Shown here in pieces: positions 40,839-49,239 of a DNA stretch of 64,000 bases. The translations under genes were made by a program, and so were the position numbers. Numbering within the stretch: position 1 is the first letter of the stretch; the number at the start of each line of letters is the position of its first letter. Below the pieces are notes generated by a model. It did not search any database. It saw only the letters and a list, made by a program, of their open reading frames with translations, and had not been told where the DNA came from. The DNA comes from a virus. The stretch lies in the IMG/VR virus record IMGVR_UViG_3300002138_000147, positions 62,001 to 126,000 of that record; one strand, given 5' to 3'.

Positions 40839-42113
40839 TTATTTTTTAAAGTGTGCTAGTATTTTGGAATATAGTTTAACAACTTTTGTCCAAATGTTTA
40901 TAAAAAATACACGCAACTTATATACAAGATTTTTGAAGAATTGTTTGATCTTATCAGTACTGAACTTTGATACAGTATAAACTGGGTTATATCCATTAAC
41001 AACTATAAAAATTGTAAGTCCAATAGATACAATTGTTGTCATGATATAAATCCAAATAACTTGTCCACGTGTAAGTTCAATATGCAAATATGCAAAATCT
41101 TTAAATTGTTTACGTTTCCAATCCTTAACAATAACTGTTTCTGTAAATTTACTTAAACCTTTAATATTTAATTTCTTTCCACGTTCATCCAATAAATAAT
41201 CACGAATTTTGATTTTTACAATATCTTTTTCAGACCATGTAAATACATTATTCCATACAATGTTTTCATTTTTATCAACACCCACACAGATAACAAGTTC
41301 ATTTTTATTTCCACCTTTCCAGTAAGCTTTTTGCATCTCGGCAACATCACTCGGCATATTTTTCCATACAAGTAGAAATACTTGCACTTGTTTTTTTGCA
41401 CCTAAAATACCATTGATTCGATTTAATTCATCTTGCTTCCACTTTGGAAATTTCACATCATTTGAAAGAATCGCTGGCATTTCATAACCATTAGGATCAG
41501 GATATTCAATAAGACGATTATCTTTTACATCCTTTTCTGTAAGTTCTTCATAGTTATAAATAGATCGAGCAGCTTGTACACGATTTTCGTAACTATGTGT
41601 ACTGTGTGTTGTAATAAGTGTTTTTATATCACCGTTCCATTCACCATAATATTTGTCACCATCATTATTATGATAATCACGATACATATTTACCCAATGC
41701 TTATCATGCCATTTTTTACAAATTTTTTCAAATTCTAAAGGACTGATACTGTATGAATTTTCAGCATCATCTATAAGTGTATATGTTGCTGGATGATAAT
41801 CTACATATGAACAGTCGTATGTTTCAGTATGACACTTTTCATCCTTTCCAGAGCCTGTACAAACTGTTTTAGTACACGTTTTTTCAATGTATTCATTCCA
41901 ATCTTCTTCATACACAACTTTGTAAGCTTTGTTTGTATGGTATTCAGTATCCGATGTATTGTAAGATGTACTACAACCTTTCATTGTAAAAATCAGTAGC
42001 ATACAAGCAACAGTCGGAAGAATCACTTCACCAATAGTAACTCTTGTGTTAAATAGAAAAAATGTAATAAGACCAAGAAAAATTGGAATGCACAATGCAA
42101 AGTATTCAGCCAT
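40839..42113 (-). CDS. Membrane protein with Cys-rich exposed domain
   Basis: 424 residues. Two N-terminal helices (ALCIPIFLGLITFFLFN, VILPTVACMLLIFTMKGC), a large domain with CTKTVCTGSGKDEKCHTETYDC, and a C-terminal pair of helices (VIWIYIMTTIVSIGLTIFIVV and VYKLRVFFINIW). Phages with large genomes often carry this type of protein; role unknown. Host-like TATATTTG at 42139-42146. Confidence 0.6.
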   Translation of the reverse strand: MAEYFALCIPIFLGLITFFLFNTRVTIGEVILPTVACMLLIFTMKGCSTSYNTSDTEYHTNKAYKVVYEEDWNEYIEKTCTKTVCTGSGKDEKCHTETYDCSYVDYHPATYTLIDDAENSYSISPLEFEKICKKWHDKHWVNMYRDYHNNDGDKYYGEWNGDIKTLITTHSTHSYENRVQAARSIYNYEELTEKDVKDNRLIEYPDPNGYEMPAILSNDVKFPKWKQDELNRINGILGAKKQVQVFLLVWKNMPSDVAEMQKAYWKGGNKNELVICVGVDKNENIVWNNVFTWSEKDIVKIKIRDYLLDERGKKLNIKGLSKFTETVIVKDWKRKQFKDFAYLHIELTRGQVIWIYIMTTIVSIGLTIFIVVNGYNPVYTVSKFSTDKIKQFFKNLVYKLRVFFINIWTKVVKLYSKILAHFKK

Positions 42114-42184
42114 AATTATTTCTTTAATGTTGTTGTGACAAATATAGTAAATAAATAGATACGTAATGCAAACTACTTAAAAAT

Positions 42185-42208
42185 AAAAAGCCCGTATTAC
42201 ACGGGCTT
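42185..42208 (-). terminator. Rho-independent terminator
   Basis: AAAAAGCCCGTATTACACGG with a T run; behind the 42241 gene. Confidence 0.75.
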
Positions 42209-42240
42209 AGTACTATTAAATAAATATGTTTGAATGGAAT

Positions 42241-42423
42241 TTATCCCTTAAGCATTCCAGGTGCTTTCCATTCATTATGTGAGCGGATTTCAAGTACCTG
42301 TTCAAAATCTAGGTTATTCTTGTCCCAATTTTTTTGTTCGCAATAATTACGAACAAAAGATTCACGTAGTGTGATGACATCCTGTTCTGACAGATATTCA
42401 TTCTTAATCAATTCTGATTGCAT
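42241..42423 (-). CDS. Small hypothetical protein
   Basis: 60 residues, helical and acidic (SEQDVITLRESFVRNYCEQ), not recognised. A GAATATATAACG box lies about 80 nt upstream inside the otherwise empty 42424-42610 gap, which holds no convincing gene. Confidence 0.5.
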   Translation of the reverse strand: MQSELIKNEYLSEQDVITLRESFVRNYCEQKNWDKNNLDFEQVLEIRSHNEWKAPGMLKG

Positions 42424-42610
42424 AGTGTAAAAGTTTTTTTTAAAATAATTATATTATGACACAAAAACAACATCAATTAAACTACATTTTTTTCTGCTTG
42501 AAACGTTATATATTCCACGAGCACAGTTAAGATGTTTTTGTGTTTTAATTATATAGATTTTACATATTGAAAAATAGAATACCTTTATAAATTCCATATA
42601 TAAAGCACCG

Positions 42611-43708
42611 TTATTTCTTTTGCGCAGTAAGAAGATTGAAACAATTTTCAATTGTTCCTTTCATCAAGTGTCTGAACTCAATCTCAGTAAATAATTCTGT
42701 ATCAACATTGATTTTGATACGATCACACCAAGCCTCACTTGCTTCTTTGATTGTTAATCCTTTAACATAAGATTGTTCCTTCTGAACGTTTTTCTCAACC
42801 TCAATATCATCGATATAATCAATGTTCTCAATCCTGAACTTATTACTAAGTTTATCAAATTCTAAACGTAAATTTGGTTCATTCAAAAATAAATTCTTAC
42901 TGATCTCAACATCAATAAAATTATTTGTTTGTAATAATTGCTGAAGAGTAACAATATCATTAGATTGAAGAATCTTGTGTTTAATAAATTCAGGTGAATA
43001 ATCGTTCTCTATGAACACATCTTTACGCTTCTTAGTATCATATACCCAAACACCTTTTCGGTTCCCCACGTCATTCCTATCGAGGTGATACGGGCTTCCA
43101 ACAAAGGTGAAGTTCTTGATTGTTTGAACAATATGAATATGTCCAGAGTATACACGCTCAAAACCAGCAAAATCATCAATATCAAGGATATCACGATTAA
43201 GTGGTCTAGTGGGATATAGTTGTGTTCGACAACCATTCAAATCTGAATGACACAAAAGAATATCACAATTCTTGTGTTTGGTCATGATTTCTTTCTCACT
43301 ATTCTTTCCATGAATCCATGGAAGCATAAGAATTTTATGATCATCAACATCAATTACACAATCCGTTGAATAGGTGGTTACATTTGGAATATTCCGAATT
43401 GAAACAACACTATTAATTGTTGGATCATTCATCATACGTTGATCGTGGTTACCTAAAAGAACATGACATTCAATTATCTTACCAAGTTCTTCAAAGATCT
43501 CCACAGCAAGCGTAAGAGCTCGCATATCGATCGATGTGCGGTTATCAAAAAGATCACCAAGAAAGAAGAACTTGTCATTTGGTTTTGCATTCTCCTTCAA
43601 CAAAGGAATAAAGAATTCAAAGAAATAATTACGCATGAGATTGAGCCAGCGATCAGAATCTGTGCTATACTTACCAATGTGCGCATCAGAGAGAAACCAT
43701 AACTTCAT
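42611..43708 (-). CDS. Recombination nuclease subunit, gp47/SbcD (Mre11) type
   Basis: 365 residues. Metallophosphoesterase motifs in order: LSDAHIGK (D-x-H), FLGDLFDNR, LLGNHDQR, LLCHSDL, YSGHIHI. This is the catalytic subunit that works with a gp46/SbcC ATPase, not in this window, in T4-type recombination-dependent replication and end processing. C-terminal part (FRIENIDYIDDIEVEKN) is the partner-binding region by analogy. Confidence 0.9.
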   Translation of the reverse strand: MKLWFLSDAHIGKYSTDSDRWLNLMRNYFFEFFIPLLKENAKPNDKFFFLGDLFDNRTSIDMRALTLAVEIFEELGKIIECHVLLGNHDQRMMNDPTINSVVSIRNIPNVTTYSTDCVIDVDDHKILMLPWIHGKNSEKEIMTKHKNCDILLCHSDLNGCRTQLYPTRPLNRDILDIDDFAGFERVYSGHIHIVQTIKNFTFVGSPYHLDRNDVGNRKGVWVYDTKKRKDVFIENDYSPEFIKHKILQSNDIVTLQQLLQTNNFIDVEISKNLFLNEPNLRLEFDKLSNKFRIENIDYIDDIEVEKNVQKEQSYVKGLTIKEASEAWCDRIKINVDTELFTEIEFRHLMKGTIENCFNLLTAQKK

Positions 43709-43746
43709 GCACTGTATACATCATTTTAGACAATTTGTTTAAAAAG

Positions 43747-43769
43747 AAAAGGAGCTAATTAGCTCCTTT
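43747..43769 (-). terminator. Rho-independent terminator
   Basis: AAAAGGAGCTAATTAGCTCC with T run, behind the small basic gene. Confidence 0.75.
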
Positions 43770-43772
43770 GTA

Positions 43773-43889
43773 TTATCCTTGTCCGCGATTCATCTTCTTA
43801 TAATTCTTTGAATTTTTATTCTTAGAACTACCAGCTTTTGCATGTACCTTAGGTCTTTTCTTGACGTGTGATTGACGTTTAAAAGACAC
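43773..43889 (-). CDS. Small basic protein with perfect Shine-Dalgarno
   Basis: 38 residues: GTG start, SFKRQSHVKKRPKVHAKAG..., ending KNYKKMNRGQG. Basic, like short phage proteins with the ending 'NYKK.y.GQG'. It is preceded by AGGAGG 4 nt before the GTG, unlike nearly every other gene here, and by a late-type promoter. RNA or DNA binding likely. Confidence 0.6.
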   Translation of the reverse strand: MSFKRQSHVKKRPKVHAKAGSSKNKNSKNYKKMNRGQG

Positions 43890-43931
43890 TGATCCTCCTT
43901 TTTTTATCTTCGCATTCTTTTACAAATTTGA

Positions 43932-43942
43932 ATTATATATCA
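43932..43942 (-). promoter_or_regulatory. Late-type promoter element
   Basis: TGATATATAAT on the minus strand, 42 nt before the GTG at 43889. Confidence 0.5.
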
Positions 43943-43954
43943 AAATGTTAAAAA

Positions 43955-43985
43955 TAAAAAAAAGGATACCCAACCGGTATCCCTT
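43955..43985 (-). terminator. Rho-independent terminator
   Basis: AAAGGGATACCGG...GGATACCC...TTT stem behind the 44009 gene. Confidence 0.7.
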
Positions 43986-44008
43986 TCTAACGCTGACAGT
44001 AGTAGAAA

Positions 44009-44551
44009 TTAGTCAGCGATGATTTGGTAAATCTTTCCACCCATACGGATTTCTTTGATTGACTCAAGTTTGAATTTACGAACAACAACTTCGTCTTCTG
44101 CTTCAAGACCTTGTTTAGCAGCACTTGAACTTTTTTGTTTTAAGTAATCTGCGATTGTGTCTTTTGCAATAGGCTCACCATCACAGAAGTATTCAGACTT
44201 CGGTGTGTTATTTGTAAGGTATCCAACAGTCAAATACAAAGAACCTTTGTAAAGAACAAGTGGTGTTCCTGGAATTGCTTCACCCCAAACTGGTGCACTT
44301 GCAACAAAATTTGCTTCTTTACCTTCTTTTACAAGACGTGCATTTACTGCTTTCTCATAATTGTAGTTCAAGAAAATGTTTGCTACAGCTTGTTTTGTGA
44401 TACGACCGTGGTATGGATTACCAGTTTTGTTCATTTTTACTTCTGTAGTTGTTAAGATCGTTGCTGGTTTAGCTCCTTTAACTTGAGTAAGAACTCGCAT
44501 CAAGTCTTGAGTATTTACCTGGATAACTTCTTTTTGTGTTGCTGTTGACAT
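44009..44551 (-). CDS. Hypothetical protein, possible nucleic-acid binder
   Basis: 180 residues, basic N-terminal half (EVKMNKTGNPYHGRITKQAVANIFLNYNYEKAV), beta-rich, no family recognised. The N-terminal half ('K..NPY.gri.K.....', one compact module) followed by a hydrophobic strand pattern (LVLYKGSLYLTVGYLT) looks like a single-domain DNA metabolism protein. Host-like TATATTTG at 44574-44581. Confidence 0.45.
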   Translation of the reverse strand: MSTATQKEVIQVNTQDLMRVLTQVKGAKPATILTTTEVKMNKTGNPYHGRITKQAVANIFLNYNYEKAVNARLVKEGKEANFVASAPVWGEAIPGTPLVLYKGSLYLTVGYLTNNTPKSEYFCDGEPIAKDTIADYLKQKSSSAAKQGLEAEDEVVVRKFKLESIKEIRMGGKIYQIIAD

Positions 44552-44573
44552 ATATTGCTTTTTGATTACATTA

Positions 44574-44581
44574 CAAATATA
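44574..44581 (-). promoter_or_regulatory. Host-like promoter -7 box
   Basis: TATATTTG on the minus strand, 22 nt before ATG 44551. Confidence 0.5.
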
Positions 44582-44622
44582 GATAAAAAAATGATACGGC
44601 GGTGCAAAAAGAGAAAAAAAAA

Positions 44623-45030
44623 TTATTTAATTTCCCACCAAGTAATTGTTTTCTTATCCGGATCTTTATATGACTTGATTCTTTGATTCTCAGATAATCT
44701 TTTACCCATGTAATTCATGAAAAGATTTCCGTCAAGTTCATTTTTCCAACGCGTAGACAGATTTTTCAAATTCATATTCAAATGATCTATAATCTGTCTT
44801 GAAGTAACACGTTCGTGTTTTTCAATAAAATCAACACAGATACGCATATCACGATTCCATAATACTTGACTTGTTGTTGGTGCAGAAATAATAACAGGAG
44901 ATTCCAATTCATCAATTATCTTTACCGTATTCTCAATCATAGAAACTAGATAACGTTTTCTTTGATAAACTAATTTTAATTCATCTTGGAACTCTTTTAG
45001 TTCGGCTTTATGTTTTTCTATTGTATCCAT
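44623..45030 (-). CDS. Coiled-coil plus winged-helix-like protein
   Basis: 135 residues. Coiled-coil start (EKHKAELKEFQDELKLVYQRKRYL), then MRICVDFIEKHERVTSRQIIDHLNMNLKNLSTRWKN, a winged-helix-like block. A DNA-binding regulator is possible. Its ATG overlaps the stop of the upstream gene (TAATG). Confidence 0.5.
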   Translation of the reverse strand: MDTIEKHKAELKEFQDELKLVYQRKRYLVSMIENTVKIIDELESPVIISAPTTSQVLWNRDMRICVDFIEKHERVTSRQIIDHLNMNLKNLSTRWKNELDGNLFMNYMGKRLSENQRIKSYKDPDKKTITWWEIK

Positions 45031-45365
45031 TATAATGTGTCGTGTATAATTTCAACCGGTATAATTGTATCAACTACTATCGGTTTAGGTATGCGTTTTA
45101 CTTGTATTGATTCTACTTTAATAGAATCGATCTTTTTTTCAATGACAGGTTTTGGTGTCAGTGTATGAATAATACTGTCCTTTTCAAGAAGTTCATACTG
45201 TAAAATTTCATTCTCGAGTTTTAATGTTGTATTCGATTCACACTGATTTACAATAATACCACATGTAACAAATATAAACAACATTTTGAACAAAAGTTTC
45301 CAATTAATTTGTAATGATTGGTACCGAACTTCTCGATTATTCTTTTTTGGTCTTGGTCTTGTCAT
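45030..45365 (-). CDS. Single-pass membrane protein, possible inner spanin
   Basis: 111 residues. Basic N-terminus, one helix (LLFKMLFIFVTCGIIVNQC), a short coiled coil (TLKLENEILQYELLEKD) and a Pro/Lys-rich end. Size and topology recall i-spanins, but no partner was found; the operon has 2-oxoglutarate oxygenase before it and a regulator-like gene after it. Confidence 0.4.
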   Translation of the reverse strand: MTRPRPKKNNREVRYQSLQINWKLLFKMLFIFVTCGIIVNQCESNTTLKLENEILQYELLEKDSIIHTLTPKPVIEKKIDSIKVESIQVKRIPKPIVVDTIIPVEIIHDTL

Positions 45366-46243
45366 TACGCAACGTATATAATATCACCACGAATAATGAT
45401 GCGTTTCTCAGTTCCAAGGTATTGTTCTACATCATGACACAAACGATGATCAAAGATCAAAATATTTCCTCTGATGCATTCACTCTTACCAATAATCTCC
45501 TCATCCTTAACTGGACGATCCCAATCCATATGATTACGTTCGTTTATTGGAATACTATTCTGTCCGTCTTTTACAAAACGTGTTGCAGCACCATAATTTG
45601 TTGTGAGATAAATCACAACACTCTTTAATGTACGGTATTGTGAAATAGGATAAATGTACGATGCATCATAATGTGCATAATGTTGACCACCGTTTTCATA
45701 TTGCATAAATCGCAATAGTGGCGACATACCGATTGGTTTGTAAAACATGTTATAGTCTACATCATTGTCTTGCCACCAATCTGTTGGTGTGAACTTTGTG
45801 CACATTTTTGGTTTTAGAAAAGGCATTACACGTTGCCAGATTTGGTGTGCAACTTCAGGAGCCCATATTGATGTGCGTTTTGAACCAATACGTTCATCTT
45901 TCTGATCCATCATTCCTTGTACACCAACATCTTCAAAGTTGTCTGATTGATTCATAAACTCAATCAATTGTGCACACTCATTATGTGTCAATGCGTTACG
46001 AATAATGACAGCCTGATCCTCATCTATTCCAGGAATTCTTGTACTGTGTGTCAGTGGACCAAGTTGAATACTTGCAGCCGGTTCATAGAAACCTGGTAAA
46101 GAATCGGCACTGGGTTTTGTTGAAGTAACAATAGAATCCATCCAAATGTCATTTTGATTATTTTGTTCTTCCATCAGTTTGATTGCTCGAACCTTAGCCG
46201 TTATCTCACGATTTGATTCTTGATTTAATCTCATGCTTTCCAT
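45365..46243 (-). CDS. 2-oxoglutarate/Fe(II) oxygenase (prolyl-4-hydroxylase-like)
   Basis: 292 residues. C-terminal double-stranded beta-helix: MQYENGGQHYAHYDA with the metal H-x-D, YLTTNYGAATRFV, ILIFDHRLCHDVEQY with the distal His, and KRIIIRGDIIY with the Arg that holds 2-oxoglutarate. Target (protein, DNA or small molecule) unknown. Coupled to the next gene by TAATG. Confidence 0.8.
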   Translation of the reverse strand: MESMRLNQESNREITAKVRAIKLMEEQNNQNDIWMDSIVTSTKPSADSLPGFYEPAASIQLGPLTHSTRIPGIDEDQAVIIRNALTHNECAQLIEFMNQSDNFEDVGVQGMMDQKDERIGSKRTSIWAPEVAHQIWQRVMPFLKPKMCTKFTPTDWWQDNDVDYNMFYKPIGMSPLLRFMQYENGGQHYAHYDASYIYPISQYRTLKSVVIYLTTNYGAATRFVKDGQNSIPINERNHMDWDRPVKDEEIIGKSECIRGNILIFDHRLCHDVEQYLGTEKRIIIRGDIIYVA

Positions 46244-46246
46244 TCT

Positions 46247-46603
46247 TTATCCCATTGCTGGACCAGGGACAAAATCCCTTGCCAATGTTCGTACAAATTC
46301 TTTCTGTGTCTCAGGTAATGAGTCATACCATCCCTTCGCATCGATGTAGTCGAGATCGTTCTGATAAGCATACGGATTGTATACAGGTTCTTCTTCCCTA
46401 TCGAAATCGAAAGTAATACATTTAGTATCCCTTCCCTCATGTATAGCATATGTGATATGTTCATCCAATTCCATTGTCTCGTTATCACTGAGTTGTGTTG
46501 CAAGCTTCATGCAATTATCCATTGTATAACCCAAATTTACACGAAGAAGCTTAATCAGTTCAAGCTTGTTGTGTACTACAATATTTTTGATCTTTACTTG
46601 CAT
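46247..46603 (-). CDS. Hypothetical protein
   Basis: 118 residues from ATG 46603 (an earlier ATG at 46624 would overlap the upstream gene). N-terminal MQVKIKNIVVHNKLELIKLLRVNLGY..., with a ribosomal-protein-L7/L12-like feel (helix then loop), not firm. Acidic middle. Not recognised. Confidence 0.45.
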   Translation of the reverse strand: MQVKIKNIVVHNKLELIKLLRVNLGYTMDNCMKLATQLSDNETMELDEHITYAIHEGRDTKCITFDFDREEEPVYNPYAYQNDLDYIDAKGWYDSLPETQKEFVRTLARDFVPGPAMG

Positions 46604-46607
46604 ATCC

Positions 46608-47009
46608 TTAACGTTTGATATCACCTGACATAGTGCTCACCTTACCCATAATAGATTTAGCTGTTACATCACCTGACATTGTTTTTACATCATTTCCGAC
46701 ATCACCACAACGAACATCACCTGACTGTGTGTTGATACTACCAGCAACATTCTGACATTGAACACTGCCTGACATTGTTTTAACGCTTTCAGCATTTCCG
46801 TTCACCGTGATTTTCTCACAACAATCAGCATCTATCGATGCATCACCATGGACCTCGATGGTAACAGTGAGTGAATTTTCAAGATCCTTTGTCACATCCT
46901 TTCCACCGATTAGAATCTTATTATCGGTAATCTGAATATCACCACTTCCAGTATATTTCTTACCGTTGATGATTACAACACTTGAATTTTTATTTCCAAA
47001 GAGTTTCAT
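46608..47009 (-). CDS. Beta-solenoid repeat protein
   Basis: 133 residues. Repeats of about 16-18 residues with TMSGS/TMSGD, TQSGD, TMSGD turns (ESVKTMSGSVQCQNVAGS, NTQSGDVRCGDVGND, VKTMSGDVTAKS, VSTMSGDIKR) form a small right-handed helix like DUF2807- or bactofilin-type proteins. May polymerise. Function unknown. Confidence 0.6.
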   Translation of the reverse strand: MKLFGNKNSSVVIINGKKYTGSGDIQITDNKILIGGKDVTKDLENSLTVTIEVHGDASIDADCCEKITVNGNAESVKTMSGSVQCQNVAGSINTQSGDVRCGDVGNDVKTMSGDVTAKSIMGKVSTMSGDIKR

Positions 47010-47011
47010 AA

Positions 47012-47227
47012 TTATTTTGTTTGAATGGGTACTTTGATTAACTGATATGGATCTTGCAAAAGTAACTTTGCATAATCTGGTATATTGCGATGAATATGTG
47101 CAATGCGAACCTTTTGTGGTGTAAACGAAACAACAGTTCCACGACTGAAGTCTCTGTATCCACGGGAAATGAAAACGACCTCATCACCAACATTTAGCTC
47201 TGCTCCTAAAAAATCTGTAAATGACAT
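47012..47227 (-). CDS. Small KOW/SH3-like protein
   Basis: 71 residues: LGAELNVGDEVVFISRGYRDFSRGTVVSFTP is a small beta-barrel pattern (V-x-G-D-x-V ... G-x-V). Such phage proteins are common, function unknown. Host-like promoter block immediately upstream. Confidence 0.55.
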   Translation of the reverse strand: MSFTDFLGAELNVGDEVVFISRGYRDFSRGTVVSFTPQKVRIAHIHRNIPDYAKLLLQDPYQLIKVPIQTK

Positions 47228-47229
47228 AT

Positions 47230-47257
47230 AAATAATTAATTGAACAATACAAATATA
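47230..47257 (-). promoter_or_regulatory. Host-like promoter with conserved downstream block
   Basis: TATATTTG followed by TTTGTATTGTTCAATTAAT overlapping it, 5-30 nt before ATG 47227; same as at 18494. Confidence 0.6.
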
Positions 47258-47260
47258 ATA

Positions 47261-47289
47261 AAAAAACCGATACGAAACGCACCGGTTTT
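47261..47289 (-). terminator. Rho-independent terminator
   Basis: AAAACCGGTGCG...ATCGGTTTTTTT on the minus strand, the end of the PARP transcript. Confidence 0.65.
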
Positions 47290-47349
47290 AAAAAGTAGTA
47301 GTAAAAGTAGTAGTAAAAGTAGTAGTAAAAGTAGTAGTAAAAGTAGTAA
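47290..47349. repeat. 12-bp tandem repeat
   Basis: AAAAGTAGTAGT repeated about 4.7 times just behind the PARP gene. A microsatellite; length probably varies between isolates. Confidence 0.9.
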
Positions 47350-47356
47350 ATTATTT

Positions 47357-48634
47357 TTATGCCTCAACAACTACAAGATACTTAACTGTATTTTGTTGTG
47401 ATTGATAAACAATGTATTCATTGTTACGAAGATCAATTCCACCTTGTGCAAATACAGAATCACAGTTCTCTTTTGCAAGGATTGAATGACACAATTTGTA
47501 GCAAGATGAATCATGGCGTTTGATGATCTTTTGTTCACCCACATGCACATTGTAAAGAGCTAAAATTGCTGTATTGGCATTTCCACCAGCCCAGTATGAA
47601 CCACGTCCTGACGTGTATCCAAATGACTTCTGAAACTTGTCTGCAAAGTAGATACCATCACCAAACATTGAACCAGAATAAACGGCATTGGATGGACGAA
47701 TAAGTAAACCGGTTGTAAGGATAGACCACCAATTTTCATTTCGTGAACCATGCCAGAAAAGTTCTTCTTTTTGATTTTTGGCTTTCTTAATTTGTCCCTC
47801 GTAAGCTGATTGTGTTTTGGTATTTACAACCTCAAATGCTTTACGGAATTTTCGTGAGTTATCAGCCATCAGACCTTTGATCTTATTGATCACAGCATCA
47901 TCAGTTACTTCGATAACATCAAGACCAGATGATTTCAAAATGTCAGTTTCAACTTCTTCCTGATCTTCTTCAACATCACTGTCTTTCATATCAGCATTCA
48001 ATTTTACCTGACCTGCCATAACGTCGAGTGTTGTCTGTTCTTCCGTAATGATTTCATTCTTACGTTCAGTAAGATCAGAATCAGGATCAACAAGATGTGT
48101 TTTCACATGTTTCATCTTACGAGGCACAATACTGTAAAACGTCTGCAAGAGTTTGTTGAACTCAGCAATGTTGTTAGCATCTAATTGAAAACCTACAATT
48201 TGATCAAGTGTTTCCTGTGCTTTGTCAACTTGCTTCTGTGTTACAGCTTCAGAACTTACGGTATAGTTTCGTTCTACCGATCCCTTTGCCCAACCTTGAA
48301 GATCTCGTACCATTTGTACAACTGCTGCTGATCTTGATGAAAGAAAATCTTTAAATACTGATTTCTTTTTAGTTCCTGTTGATGCATCAACATCAATCGT
48401 TACTGATTCATCAATGAATAGATCTGTCTGATCGACATAACCTTTCTTGATACTCGTCTTTTCACGATATGTTGCATCCCATTTCGACATCGGTTTAGTA
48501 TCGGTCTGCGGTTTAGCTGCTCCAACACGTCCGTAAGTTGCAGTGAAAGTACCATCACCGTTTTCGACCATGTTGTAATACTTATTATTGTTCGCATCAC
48601 CATCAACCTTGATAAGTCTAACCTCTTTTCCCAT
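47357..48634 (-). CDS. Poly(ADP-ribose) polymerase with WGR domain
   Basis: 425 residues. N-terminal WGR domain (residues 1-75: YYNMVENGDGTFTATYGRVG), a helical PARP regulatory domain (about 105-225: LQGWAKGS, FQLDANNIAEFNKLLQTFYSIVP), then the catalytic domain (about 285-425): LFWHGSRNENWWSIL with His, GDGIYFADKFQKSFGYT with Tyr, and LRNNEYIVYQ with Glu, so the full His-Tyr-Glu triad is present. Eukaryotic PARP2/3-like proteins use WGR to sense DNA breaks and modify nearby proteins with ADP-ribose from NAD+. A similar role against host DNA or defence is inferred. Host-like TATTTTTG upstream. Confidence 0.9.
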   Translation of the reverse strand: MGKEVRLIKVDGDANNNKYYNMVENGDGTFTATYGRVGAAKPQTDTKPMSKWDATYREKTSIKKGYVDQTDLFIDESVTIDVDASTGTKKKSVFKDFLSSRSAAVVQMVRDLQGWAKGSVERNYTVSSEAVTQKQVDKAQETLDQIVGFQLDANNIAEFNKLLQTFYSIVPRKMKHVKTHLVDPDSDLTERKNEIITEEQTTLDVMAGQVKLNADMKDSDVEEDQEEVETDILKSSGLDVIEVTDDAVINKIKGLMADNSRKFRKAFEVVNTKTQSAYEGQIKKAKNQKEELFWHGSRNENWWSILTTGLLIRPSNAVYSGSMFGDGIYFADKFQKSFGYTSGRGSYWAGGNANTAILALYNVHVGEQKIIKRHDSSCYKLCHSILAKENCDSVFAQGGIDLRNNEYIVYQSQQNTVKYLVVVEA

Positions 48635-48684
48635 TGATTTTCATTTTGTACAAAAATACGAAAATAAAACTACTTAAAAAACTT

Positions 48685-49239
48685 TTACACTAATAAATCA
48701 AGATAATAATTCAAAAACTCCAATCTAATATTATTAGCAACAACTGGATCCAATTCATGTAACTGTTTCGTTGGTCGACTACCATCATACCATTTTGGTC
48801 CCATAAGCATTACACTCATTGAACATTGATCTAATGGTTTTACATAATGCCAACCATGTCTATTGAGCATCTCATAATAGAAACCATCATTCACAACAAG
48901 TTTACATACTTCATTTTTTACGATTTCGGATTGGAAACTGTTGTTAGCATTTTCTTGACCATAATGATAATTTTGTTCTGAATACGAAATTCCCATTTCA
49001 TATGATCCTTTAATTACATGAATAGCTGATGGCCAAGGATGTGGATGATAAAGCGCTTCATTTGTATCACATTCTTCAATTTTGTGAAATGATAATCTGT
49101 AACCATTTCCAAGATCATATTGCAATCTTGAAACATATGGCTTTTCATAATCAATGTAAAGCGTTTTAAAATATTTAACAGGATAGCGTAGAATAGCTAT
49201 TATCTGTTCCTTTTCAATCTGTTTTAGTAATCCAATCAT
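48685..49239 (-). CDS. Cupin-like protein
   Basis: 184 residues. ALYHPHPWPSAIHVIKGSYEMGI supplies the H-x-H...G cupin motif and YYEMLNRHGWHYVKP the second His. A small beta-barrel that binds a metal; likely a dioxygenase or isomerase, substrate unknown. Overlaps the HNH gene by 12 bases. Confidence 0.6.
   Translation of the reverse strand: MIGLLKQIEKEQIIAILRYPVKYFKTLYIDYEKPYVSRLQYDLGNGYRLSFHKIEECDTNEALYHPHPWPSAIHVIKGSYEMGISYSEQNYHYGQENANNSFQSEIVKNEVCKLVVNDGFYYEMLNRHGWHYVKPLDQCSMSVMLMGPKWYDGSRPTKQLHELDPVVANNIRLEFLNYYLDLLV

Noticed and set aside
47290-47349. CRISPR array
   Set aside because: Pure 12-bp tandem repeats without spacers; no Cas genes.
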